Source: an uncultured Porphyromonas sp.
GTDB lineage: Bacteria; Bacteroidota; Bacteroidia; Bacteroidales; Porphyromonadaceae
DNA: 5,609 nucleotides
NCBI GenBank assembly: GCA_946222055.1
Contig: CAMIEW010000081.1
Span: 1 to 5,609 of the forward strand
Direction: 5' to 3'
Part shown: in pieces, positions 1 through 5,609 of the stretch
How the letters are laid out: the number at the start of each line of letters is the position of its first letter
Position numbering within the stretch: position 1 is the first letter of the stretch
Notes under the pieces: model-generated
The model's input: the letters and a program-made list of their open reading frames with translations, nothing else
Told to the model about the DNA's origin: nothing
The model's database searches: none
Position numbers and translations under genes: made by a program

Positions 1-13
1 AAACAGGGAGGGG

Positions 14-63
14 AAAAAGAGACGGTCTTTCTTGGGTGATTTCACCAAGAAAGAGCGTCTCTT
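14..63 (-). terminator. Strong minus-strand intrinsic terminator downstream of the transposase
   Basis: Positions 17-35 and 45-63 form a 19-bp inverted repeat with one mismatch (G25 against G55). Three further inner pairs, 37-39 with 42-44, close a two-base loop, and G36 is bulged. On the minus strand the stem is followed by a run of five T (complement of 14-18) and then C-rich sequence, the layout of a rho-independent terminator. On the plus strand no T-run follows, so the direction is minus. It lies about 80 bases past the transposase stop and would end that mRNA. The alternative is that the inverted repeat is a structural element of the IS end. Confidence 0.6.
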
Positions 64-80
64 AGGATTTCTGAGCGACT

Positions 81-105
81 TTTTGGGGCGTTTTTCGCCT
101 CAAAA
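81..105. repeat. Short hairpin with a T5 loop between the two terminators
   Basis: The arms ttttggggcg (81-90) and cgcctcaaaa (96-105) pair over ten positions, with one G-T wobble, around a loop of five T. Neither strand has a T-run after the stem, so it does not look like a terminator in either direction. It may simply be part of the structured 3' untranslated region of the transposase mRNA. Its function is unknown. Confidence 0.4.
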
Positions 106-109
106 GGAC

Positions 110-137
110 GTGAGGAGTGTCTTCTCCCTCACTTTTT
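110..137 (+). terminator. Plus-strand intrinsic terminator-like hairpin facing the transposase
   Basis: Positions 110-115 (gtgagg) pair with 127-132 (cctcac), and the stem can be extended by one or two pairs with a bulge. Five T follow directly at 133-137. This is a compact rho-independent terminator for transcription entering from the left, and it ends just before the transposase stop codon at 142-144. It would stop read-through that produces RNA antisense to the transposase. The short stem keeps confidence moderate. Confidence 0.45.
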
Positions 138-141
138 GAGG

Positions 142-1224
142 TTATTTCAGCCCTCGGGACATAATTAGTCCCGGCGTCCTGTAGAGGTTGAACGCCATTC
201 CTTCGAGTACATTCTGTGTGTGCGCTTTTGCCGGTCCTCGATATCGGCACCGACCTCCGTGAAACCGGCGTTTGATGCTTCCAAAGGTTCTCTCTATGGT
301 GCTTCTTATGGGACTTATGAGTTTGTTGAATGCCTTGTCGGATTCTGTCAGGGGGCGATTCCTAGCGGCCTTGTGCATGATGCCATCAATGAGACCGTGC
401 TGCCTGAGACAGTCCCTGTTCTCCTTTGACGCATACCCCTTGTCCGCCGGGACGGGAGTCCCTTTCGGAAGTCCGGCCTTGGCAATGAGGGGTGGTAATT
501 CCTTTATGTCGCTTCGATTGGCAGGGGTGGTGATTACATTTCTCACTATACCGTCGATGTTGGTCAGGACATGCTTCTTGTAGCCGTACTTATACCCTTT
601 TTTCTTTACCCATCTTGCTTCGGCATCCGTGCCTTTTCCCTGATTCGTGACCGACTTTTGGTACTCCTCCTCTGCCCCCTTTTCCTCTTCGCTCCTTGTG
701 TCCTCCCGATCCTCTGCAACCTCGATGGTCAGACCCTTCGGGGTGAAAGGTGTCTCTACCACGCTTGCGTCCACGAGTGCTCCCTGCTTGATGGAGACGT
801 GGTATTTCTTGAGTTGCTTATTCAGGGCGTCCGGCAACTTGTCCATCAACACAAGCTTCGTCAGGGCTGTCCGGAATCGGCTCAGTGTGCTGTGGTCGGG
901 TGAAACGGCCTCGACCGGCAGACCGAGGAATCGGCTGAAGGAGAGGGAGTCGTTGATACGCTCCTCCGGTGCGCAGTCGCTCAGTCCGTACCAGGTCTGA
1001 AGGAGCATCATCTTAAAGAGGACTATCACATTGTAGGCCGGTGCGCCTGCTGCATCTGTGTGCTTCTTAGTGTACTTCTTATTGATCAGCGTGCGTATGG
1101 GACGTCGGTCAATCATCTTGTCCACTTGATTGAGAAACTGGTTCTGAGCTTTGCGATTGCGAGGATCCAGAAGGACCTCCGCCATGCTTGGTGCTTTGCC
1201 GTCTGACTTGATGTTTCGTGCCAT
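142..1224 (-). CDS. IS5-family DDE transposase, intact
   Basis: The gene encodes a 360-residue transposase that cuts and joins the ends of its own insertion sequence. An N-terminal IS5-type domain (DUF772-like) covers about residues 45-125 and a DDE_Tnp_1-type catalytic domain about 145-345. Candidate catalytic residues are D152 in LVDASVVETP, D261 in PADKGYAS and E311 in STIERTFG. The IS4/IS5 signature R-(3)-E-(6)-K is intact as R307, E311 and K318, though the usual Tyr before it is Ser304. A highly charged stretch at about 169-209 lies between the first two acidic residues. The reading frame stays open upstream to an ATG at 1332, but that start would lie outside the probable IS end at 1307 and upstream of the promoter at 1244-1274. 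The ATG at 1224 (MARNIKSD) is therefore preferred. From memory the protein closely resembles P. gingivalis IS5-family (IS1126/ISPg1-like) transposases. Confidence 0.93.
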   Translation of the reverse strand: MARNIKSDGKAPSMAEVLLDPRNRKAQNQFLNQVDKMIDRRPIRTLINKKYTKKHTDAAGAPAYNVIVLFKMMLLQTWYGLSDCAPEERINDSLSFSRFLGLPVEAVSPDHSTLSRFRTALTKLVLMDKLPDALNKQLKKYHVSIKQGALVDASVVETPFTPKGLTIEVAEDREDTRSEEEKGAEEEYQKSVTNQGKGTDAEARWVKKKGYKYGYKKHVLTNIDGIVRNVITTPANRSDIKELPPLIAKAGLPKGTPVPADKGYASKENRDCLRQHGLIDGIMHKAARNRPLTESDKAFNKLISPIRSTIERTFGSIKRRFHGGRCRYRGPAKAHTQNVLEGMAFNLYRTPGLIMSRGLK

Positions 1225-1243
1225 GGGGATTCCGTTTATGGTG

Positions 1244-1274
1244 TAAATATAATGATTATACATCTGATCTACAA
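1244..1274 (-). promoter_or_regulatory. Bacteroidota-type promoter for the transposase
   Basis: On the minus strand, TTG (complement of 1272-1274) is followed by a 20-base spacer and TATATTTA (complement of 1244-1251). The Bacteroidota consensus is TTG, 19-21 bases, then TAnnTTTG, so only the last base departs from it. Transcription would begin near 1237, leaving a leader of about 13 bases before the ATG at 1224. This placement argues against the longer open frame that starts at 1332. Confidence 0.6.
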
Positions 1275-1295
1275 GGAAATATGGCGCTTTTACCG

Positions 1296-1307
1296 TGCAA
1301 AGGTCTC
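1296..1307. repeat. Probable right terminal inverted repeat of the IS
   Basis: The 12 bases tgcaaaggtctc read inward as gagacctttgca, which fits the terminal repeats I recall for P. gingivalis IS5-family elements. It lies just upstream of the transposase promoter, where an IS end is expected. The boundary could be one base further right (C1308). No partner is visible on the left side of the window, so the call rests on motif memory and position. Confidence 0.5.
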
Positions 1308-1347
1308 CTATAAGAATAGGATGTGTCCACAACTCACAGAAATAAGG

Positions 1348-1355
1348 TAACTTTG
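1348..1355 (+). promoter_or_regulatory. Candidate -7 box of the lipoprotein-uppS-bamA operon
   Basis: TAACTTTG matches the Bacteroidota -7 consensus TAnnTTTG exactly and points toward the lipoprotein gene. No TTG occurs at the expected 19-21 bases upstream (around 1324-1328), so the -33 element is weak or absent. Transcription would start near 1362 and leave a leader of about 80 bases. The box is only 41 bp from the probable IS end, so most of the original upstream region has been replaced by IS sequence. Confidence 0.5.
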
Positions 1356-1368
1356 CCCGAAGTGACCG

Positions 1369-1403
1369 GACTCCCTCTTGCCCATAGTGCGCAGGGGAGG
1401 GTC
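1369..1403 (+). other. Leader hairpin at the predicted 5' end of the operon mRNA
   Basis: Positions 1369-1381 can pair with 1391-1403 over 13 positions, with one mismatch (C1374 with A1398) and three G-T wobbles, around a nine-base loop. No T-run follows, so it is not a terminator. If transcription starts near 1362 from the -7 box, the hairpin would sit within a few bases of the mRNA 5' end, where it could protect the transcript. I see no match to a riboswitch class. Confidence 0.35.
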
Positions 1404-1444
1404 GCTCCGATGATATACAGCAGATAACTCAAGTCACAGGACCC

Positions 1445-2845
1445 ATGTCTATACGTAGCCGTAAGCCGGTCTGGCCGGTCTCAGCTCTTCTCTTGCTCGC
1501 AGTGCTCCTCTACTCCTGTAATCAGGGTGCGGGAGACTATGTCCGGCCGATCTATACCGACTATACGGTGCCGGGTCAGGTGGTCCTCTCCTTCCCTAAG
1601 GTCGACGGCAAGCAGCTCCCGACGACACGCTTCAGCATCGACCATATCAATCACAGGATCTATAACACCACCCCTCTGCCCTATGGCTCAGAGCTCGACT
1701 CCGCCTACCTCCAGCTGGTGCTGAGCAACCAGCTCAAGGTCAGCGTCCGCAACGTTGACTCCGGCAAGACGGTGCTCTGGGATCATCAGGGTAGCGATAC
1801 GACGCTGATCAGCTTCAAGGGCGGACGGATGGAGCTGACGATCCAGACGGATAAGAAGAAGGATAATCAGTCGGTCACCTACGACTTCCGCGTGCTCACC
1901 TACGGGTATGACCCCAATAAGCTCGTCTGGACCGATATGTCCAATGGTCTCCCGATCCCGACGGAGGAGACCCGGACGGTCGTACTGCCCGGCGAGAAAC
2001 GCTATCTCCTGAGCCGGCTCGGCGAGGAGACCTCTCTCCTCGAGATCTCGACCCTCGACCCGCTCGTGATCCGTCCTGTCGCAGAGGCACAACTGCCGAA
2101 GGGGCTGAGGCCCTACACGGCATACACTTCGTCCGGGGGTGATACCTGGGCGCTCGATGGGGCGGGGCATCTCTTTTCCTCACTTGACCTGGTCAAGTGG
2201 GAGTCTCGTACGCCCGCCGGCGTCAGCGTAACGCAGCTCCTGAGTGTCAGGACCGATGCGGTCTACCTGGTGGGTACAGAGGATGGCAAGAGCTACTCGA
2301 TCTATCGGCTCGATAAGCAGAGTAACGCCGCTACTAAGGTCGAGTCGGTGAGGGAGACCTTCCCGATCCGGGATAGCTATGTCCACGAGTACGAGATTGC
2401 CTCGACGCCTCACATGCTCCTCTTCGGTGGCACACTGGCCTCCGGTCGTCCCATCACCACCGGCTTCTTCTCTTCTGACCTGGTGGAGTGGGGTGCTTTG
2501 CCCTCCAATGTCGTCTACCCCTCCAAGGGTGCACTCTACGTCACCACGACCGACCGGGAGACGCTCTACCGTATCGGCGGAGTCTATGAGAAGGGACGCC
2601 AGTCGACCATCTTCAAGAGTAGCGACAATGGAGTTACCTGGACTCAGATGGAGACCGAGAAGGCACCTGGTAAGGACTTCCTCCCGATATCCCATGCGGG
2701 CGGGTACTACTACGAGTCGCCCACGGGGGAGAGCCTCTTCATCTTCGGCGGTCGCGTGGGACATGATGGTGAATCGACGCGTCGTGTCTGGCGCGGGACG
2801 ATCGATCGTTCCGCCGGCATCATCAACGATTTTACCCGGAAGTAA
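1445..2845 (+). CDS. Envelope lipoprotein with propeller-like C-terminal half (DUF6242-like)
   Basis: This 466-residue protein starts with a lipoprotein signal peptide: basic residues at 4-7, a hydrophobic core at about 12-22 and the lipobox L22-Y23-S24-C25, with C25 as the lipidated residue. Residues 30 to about 160 are beta-rich and probably form a sandwich domain. The rest looks like a beta-propeller. Three kelch-like GG doublets lie at 328-329, 378-379 and 435-436. Asp-box-like turns end in W252, W349 and W399, and the last matches S-x-D-x-G-x-T-W exactly (S392 to W399). The pairs GG329-W349 and GG379-W399 share the same spacing, showing repeated blades of about 50 residues. I associate this architecture and its place upstream of uppS with DUF6242 proteins of Bacteroidota. 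Its function is unknown; a role in envelope assembly is inferred only from the operon. No enzymatic motif was recognised. uppS begins 9 bases after the stop. Confidence 0.85.
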   Translation: MSIRSRKPVWPVSALLLLAVLLYSCNQGAGDYVRPIYTDYTVPGQVVLSFPKVDGKQLPTTRFSIDHINHRIYNTTPLPYGSELDSAYLQLVLSNQLKVSVRNVDSGKTVLWDHQGSDTTLISFKGGRMELTIQTDKKKDNQSVTYDFRVLTYGYDPNKLVWTDMSNGLPIPTEETRTVVLPGEKRYLLSRLGEETSLLEISTLDPLVIRPVAEAQLPKGLRPYTAYTSSGGDTWALDGAGHLFSSLDLVKWESRTPAGVSVTQLLSVRTDAVYLVGTEDGKSYSIYRLDKQSNAATKVESVRETFPIRDSYVHEYEIASTPHMLLFGGTLASGRPITTGFFSSDLVEWGALPSNVVYPSKGALYVTTTDRETLYRIGGVYEKGRQSTIFKSSDNGVTWTQMETEKAPGKDFLPISHAGGYYYESPTGESLFIFGGRVGHDGESTRRVWRGTIDRSAGIINDFTRK

Positions 2846-2854
2846 GCCCTACGT

Positions 2855-3631
2855 ATGTCCTCTCCCGCAGATACGCTCCTCGCTCAGCTCGACCCTGACC
2901 GCATCCCGACCCATACCGCCATCATCATGGATGGCAATGGTCGCTGGGCATGCGAGCGCGGACTGGAGCGACGAGAGGGACATCGTGCCGGCGTGCAGAC
3001 GGTCAGTCGCATCGTCCGTGCCGCTGCCCGGTGCGGGATACGCTACCTGACGCTCTACACCTTCTCCACAGAGAACTGGCGCCGGCCCAAGGCTGAGGTG
3101 GATGCGCTGATGACCCTGCTGGTTCGCTCCGCGGTAGAGGAGCTCACTACGCTGGAGGAGAATAACGTCCGGCTGCGTACCATCGGCGACCTCAAGGGAC
3201 TACCCGACGAGCCGAGGGAAGCACTTGAGGGGTTGGTAGAGAGTACAAAGTCAAATACCGGTATCACTCTCGTCCTGGCGGTCAATTACTCCTCCCGCTC
3301 CGAGCTGACCAGAGCTTTCAATAGACTATGGAGAGAGCGAAGCAGCAACGATGAGCCGATCACCGACTGCGACATCACCGCTCATCTCGATCTGCCTGAC
3401 CTTCCCGACCCCGATCTTCTGATCCGCACCGGTGGGGAGTGTCGGATCAGCAACTACCTCCTCTGGCAGCTCGCCTATACGGAGCTCTACTTCTGTGATC
3501 TCTACTGGCCCGACTTTGGGGCTGAAGACCTCTATCGTGCCCTCCTGGACTACCAGTCCCGTCAGAGACGCTTCGGTCGCACCGGCGATCAGGTGGCTGA
3601 CGGCGCTGAGAGCACTACTGACCACTCCTGA
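2855..3631 (+). CDS. uppS: Undecaprenyl diphosphate synthase (cis-prenyltransferase)
   Basis: UppS condenses farnesyl diphosphate with eight isopentenyl diphosphates in cis, at the cytoplasmic side of the inner membrane. The C55 product is the lipid carrier for peptidoglycan and surface polysaccharide precursors. The 258-residue length is close to the E. coli enzyme (253). The Mg-binding aspartate is D26 in IIMDGNGRWA. R39 and H43 follow in RREGHRAG. The substrate motif YTFSTENWRRP supplies S71, E73, N74 and W75. The diphosphate-binding block RTGGECRISNYLLWQ carries R191, R197 and S199, followed by E210 in AYTELYF, which corresponds to the metal-binding E213 of E. coli. Cys196 occupies a variable position in this block. 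The ATG at 2855 places D26 at the same number as in E. coli. Nine bases separate it from the lipoprotein gene, so the two are almost certainly co-transcribed and possibly translationally coupled. Confidence 0.97.
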   Translation: MSSPADTLLAQLDPDRIPTHTAIIMDGNGRWACERGLERREGHRAGVQTVSRIVRAAARCGIRYLTLYTFSTENWRRPKAEVDALMTLLVRSAVEELTTLEENNVRLRTIGDLKGLPDEPREALEGLVESTKSNTGITLVLAVNYSSRSELTRAFNRLWRERSSNDEPITDCDITAHLDLPDLPDPDLLIRTGGECRISNYLLWQLAYTELYFCDLYWPDFGAEDLYRALLDYQSRQRRFGRTGDQVADGAESTTDHS

Positions 3632-3683
3632 CGATCTCCAGGTCCGCTATATATCCTCCTTGGAAGAAACTTCATCCTAACGC

Positions 3684-5609
3684 ATGAATATCCTACCCTC
3701 ACCGCTTCGTCGCCTATCCCTTATGACCAGAAGCCTATATACTACATCGCCCCGGCTCTTCGCCCTCCTCGCCGCTCTCCTTATCAGTGGCGCTGCGATG
3801 GCTCAGTCGGAGCGCACGGTCGCCTCGTCGGACAGCCTGGCGGCCCTGCCGGATGTCTCCTACACCCGTCCCGTCTCGAGAGTGATCGCCGGGCTGAGGG
3901 TGGTCGGTAATGAGAGCTACGAGGATGTGGTGGTGCGCAATGTCTCCGGTCTCCGTCTGGGACAGCGGGTCACCGTGCCGGGTGAGGAGATCAGCCAGGC
4001 GGTGCGTAACTACCTCCGCAACGGACTCTTCTCCAATGTCCGCATCGATGCAGACAAGATGGAGGGCGACTCGGTCTGGCTCTCTATCCATATCACAGAG
4101 CGCCCGAGGCTGACCCGATTTGAGCTCAATGGGGTAAAGAAGAGTGAGGAGAAGGATCTCCGTGGCGGTCGCCTCCAGCCACTTGCTCAGGGAACCTTCA
4201 TCACGCCCAATATCCTCGACCGGTCCGAGATCGAGATCAAGCGATTTTACGACGCTAAGGGATTTAGCAACGTCGAAGTGCGTACCTCCGTCCTCGAGGA
4301 CAATTCCCGTCCCGGCTATGTGGTGGTGATCTTTGACGTCAATAAGAATGCGAAGACGAAGATTTCGACCATCAACTTCATCGGCAACGAGATGCTGAGC
4401 GACAACGCCCTGAGGCGCGCCATGAAGAAGACGAATGAGGTCTTCAACCTCTCCAAGCGCCCCTGGAGCAGTATCCTCGAGATCTTTGGTACGAAGAAGT
4501 TCGTGGAAAAGGAGTACAAAGAGGACCTGAAGAATATCCTCAAGGCCTATCACGCCAAGGGCTACCGCGACGCAGAGATCCTGCGGGACACGATCTACAA
4601 AGCGGACGACGGGAAGAAGATCAATATCGACATCGAGGTCTACGAGGGTCCGAAGTACTACATCAAGGCGATCAACTTCGTCGGTAACACCAAGTACCCG
4701 ACCCTCCAGCTCCAGCAGGTCCTCGGTATGCGTCCCGGCGATGTATACAATCAGAAGAAGCTGATGGAGCGCATCTCTCAGGATGAGGATGCGGTCTCCA
4801 ACCTCTACTCCAATAACGGCTACCTCTTTGCCTACATGGTCCCCGTGGAGACCGAGGTGAAGGGAGACTCCGTCGCCCTCGACATCCGCATCCACGAGGG
4901 CAAGCCGGCGACGATCAATAAGGTGGCGATCCGAGGCAATACTCAGATCTACGACGAGGTGGTTCGTCGCGAGCTCTACACGAAGCCGGGCATGCTCTTC
5001 AATCGTGACTACGTCATCCGCTCCATGCGTATGATCGCCCAGATGGGCCACTTCGACTCAGAGAAGATCGTCCCCAACGTTGTTCCCCACGAGGAGAGCG
5101 GTACCGTGGACATCGAGTGGCAGCTCACCCCGAAGTCCAATGATCAGGTCCAGCTGTCGATGGGATGGAGCCAGACCGGTCTCCTGCTGATGGCGGGACT
5201 GAAGTTTACCAACTTCTCTCTCCGCAACCTGCTTGACCGCTCGACCTACCACAACTTCCTCCCCCGTGGTGACGGGCAGACGCTTTCGCTCAATGTCCAG
5301 ACCAATGCTCGCTACTACCAGAGCTACGGTATCAGCTTTATGGATCCGTGGTTTGGACGCAAGCGCCCCAATATGTTCAGCGTCTCCGTCTCCTACTCCC
5401 GTCAGACGGACATCAACCGCCGATTCTACTCCGGTCAGCAGCAGAGCCTGATGAATAGCTACGGTGGCTATGGTTACGGCTATCCCGGTTACGGCTACGG
5501 TGGCTATGGCTATGGCTATCCCGGCTACGGCTATGGCGGTTACGGTATGGGCGGCTATGGTATGGGCGGCTACGGCTACGGTATGGGCGGCTATGGTATG
5601 GGGTACTAC
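3684..5609 (+). CDS. bamA: Outer membrane protein assembly factor BamA, 3' end missing
   Basis: BamA is the central Omp85-family subunit that folds beta-barrel proteins into the outer membrane. The window holds 642 codons with no stop. A signal peptide ends at AMA|QS (after residue 40). Two starts are possible: ATG 3684 gives a long basic n-region, while ATG 3723 (M14) gives a more usual 27-residue signal. Five POTRA domains follow, at about 64-139, 140-222, 224-323, 324-407 and 408-485. The GN motifs at the starts of POTRA 1, 3, 4 and 5 are clear (VVGNES, FIGNEM, FVGNTK, IRGNTQ). POTRA3 is enlarged by an insert rich in aromatic and basic residues, as I remember for Bacteroidota BamA. The barrel starts near 487 and includes the recognisable strand and turn SFMDPWFGRKRPN. 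Residues 593-642 are only Gly, Tyr, Met and Pro. The gap to uppS is 52 bases, with no promoter or terminator seen. In related genomes ompH/skp genes usually follow. Confidence 0.95.
   Translation, partial: MNILPSPLRRLSLMTRSLYTTSPRLFALLAALLISGAAMAQSERTVASSDSLAALPDVSYTRPVSRVIAGLRVVGNESYEDVVVRNVSGLRLGQRVTVPGEEISQAVRNYLRNGLFSNVRIDADKMEGDSVWLSIHITERPRLTRFELNGVKKSEEKDLRGGRLQPLAQGTFITPNILDRSEIEIKRFYDAKGFSNVEVRTSVLEDNSRPGYVVVIFDVNKNAKTKISTINFIGNEMLSDNALRRAMKKTNEVFNLSKRPWSSILEIFGTKKFVEKEYKEDLKNILKAYHAKGYRDAEILRDTIYKADDGKKINIDIEVYEGPKYYIKAINFVGNTKYPTLQLQQVLGMRPGDVYNQKKLMERISQDEDAVSNLYSNNGYLFAYMVPVETEVKGDSVALDIRIHEGKPATINKVAIRGNTQIYDEVVRRELYTKPGMLFNRDYVIRSMRMIAQMGHFDSEKIVPNVVPHEESGTVDIEWQLTPKSNDQVQLSMGWSQTGLLLMAGLKFTNFSLRNLLDRSTYHNFLPRGDGQTLSLNVQTNARYYQSYGISFMDPWFGRKRPNMFSVSVSYSRQTDINRRFYSGQQQSLMNSYGGYGYGYPGYGYGGYGYGYPGYGYGGYGMGGYGMGGYGYGMGGYGMGYY
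5469..5540 (+). repeat. Two tandem 36-bp units in bamA encoding a perfect 12-residue repeat
   Basis: Codons 596-607 and 608-619 both encode YGYGYPGYGYGG. The two DNA copies (5469-5504 and 5505-5540) differ at six positions, all silent third-codon bases. The period is a multiple of three, so gain or loss of a unit would change loop length without breaking the frame. The tract is at the position of BamA extracellular loop 3. Confidence 0.9.
5541..5603 (+). repeat. YGMGG pentapeptide repeats in the BamA loop
   Basis: Units YGMGG occur at codons 620-624, 625-629 and 632-636, with a partial unit at 637-640 and a two-residue YG spacer at 630-631. The complete 15-bp units are nearly identical in DNA, differing only in tac or tat for the tyrosine codon. 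The array continues the Gly-Tyr tract but replaces the Pro-containing motif with Met-containing ones. The window ends just after it, at YY, so the total length is unknown. Confidence 0.85.

Larger units (their letters stand above)
1..1307 (-). mobile_element. IS5-family insertion sequence (Porphyromonas-type), left end not identified
   Basis: This is a single-gene insertion sequence carrying an intact IS5-type DDE transposase on the minus strand. The right boundary is inferred from the motif tgcaaaggtctc at 1296-1307, which read inward is gagacctttgca. That matches the kind of terminal repeat I remember for P. gingivalis IS5 elements. I looked for a partner repeat in positions 1-141 and found none; gagac at 19-23 matches for only five bases. 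The left end therefore probably lies before position 1, or it has diverged, and no target-site duplication can be scored. The element sits directly upstream of the lipoprotein-uppS-bamA operon and is transcribed away from it. The transposase shows no frameshift or stop, so the copy may be recent or still active. The family call is secure; the exact ends are not. Confidence 0.8.

Noticed and set aside
19..31. gagacggtcttt as the left IS terminal repeat
   Set aside because: Only the first five bases match the inward sequence of the right end (gagacctttgca), and these bases are better explained as one arm of the terminator hairpin at 17-63.
272..1000. Plus-strand open frames at 272-583, 571-903 and 647-1000
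   Set aside because: All are antisense to the intact transposase, overlap one another and show no recognisable motif or start context.
1688..2764. Minus-strand open frames of 95 to 194 codons inside the lipoprotein gene
   Set aside because: They are shadow frames of a gene with a clear lipobox and repeated propeller motifs. Their Arg- and Asp-rich composition is typical of antisense GC-rich reading.
2379..3050. A 223-codon plus-strand frame spanning the lipoprotein-uppS junction
   Set aside because: It is out of frame with both genes, rich in Ser, Arg and Pro, and would destroy the clear uppS start region.
3735..5051. A 438-codon open frame on the minus strand across bamA
   Set aside because: It lies wholly antisense to an unmistakable BamA with POTRA and barrel motifs. 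Its translation is dominated by Val, Leu, Asp, His and Glu, as expected from reverse reading of GC-rich codons, and shows no domain.
5469..5609. The repeated DNA at the right edge as a CRISPR array or non-coding satellite
   Set aside because: The units are directly adjacent with no spacers, have periods of 36 and 15 bp, and stay in frame with bamA, with all differences in the 36-bp units silent.

Overview
The window looks like chromosomal DNA from a member of the Bacteroidota, most likely Porphyromonas or a close relative. Four things support this. The transposase closely resembles the IS5-family transposases I remember from Porphyromonas gingivalis. Two candidate promoters carry the Bacteroidota -7 motif TAnnTTTG or a near match. 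Genes start without a clear Shine-Dalgarno sequence. The order lipoprotein - uppS - bamA is one I recall from Porphyromonas and Bacteroides. The genus rests on memory of family sequences, not on a search. The host genes read as GC-rich, visibly more so than the ends of the insertion sequence.

Positions 1 to about 1307 are an insertion sequence of the IS5 family. Its single gene is an intact 360-residue DDE transposase on the minus strand. The right end is probably the 12-bp motif at 1296-1307. No matching left end is visible, so the element may begin before position 1. The 141 bases beyond the transposase stop hold three hairpins: a minus-strand terminator, a symmetric stem and a plus-strand terminator. 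The transposase has a good Bacteroidota-type promoter just inside the right end.

Positions 1308-1444 are the control region of a plus-strand operon. An exact TAACTTTG box lies only 41 bp from the IS end, and a strong hairpin would sit at the very start of the mRNA. Three genes follow, with gaps of 9 and 52 bases. The first encodes a lipoprotein with a beta-propeller-like C-terminal half (DUF6242-like). The second is uppS, undecaprenyl diphosphate synthase, with all its expected active-site residues. The third is the 5' part of bamA, the outer-membrane beta-barrel assembly protein, with signal peptide, five POTRA domains and the first barrel strands; it runs off the window.

Together the operon is an envelope-building unit. 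UppS makes the C55 lipid carrier for peptidoglycan and surface polysaccharides, BamA inserts outer-membrane proteins, and the lipoprotein is an uncharacterised envelope component. The most unusual feature is a 50-residue tract made only of Gly, Tyr, Met and Pro in BamA, at the position of extracellular loop 3. It contains a perfect 12-residue tandem repeat whose two DNA copies differ at six silent sites. I found no CRISPR array, tRNA, rRNA or clear new defence system.
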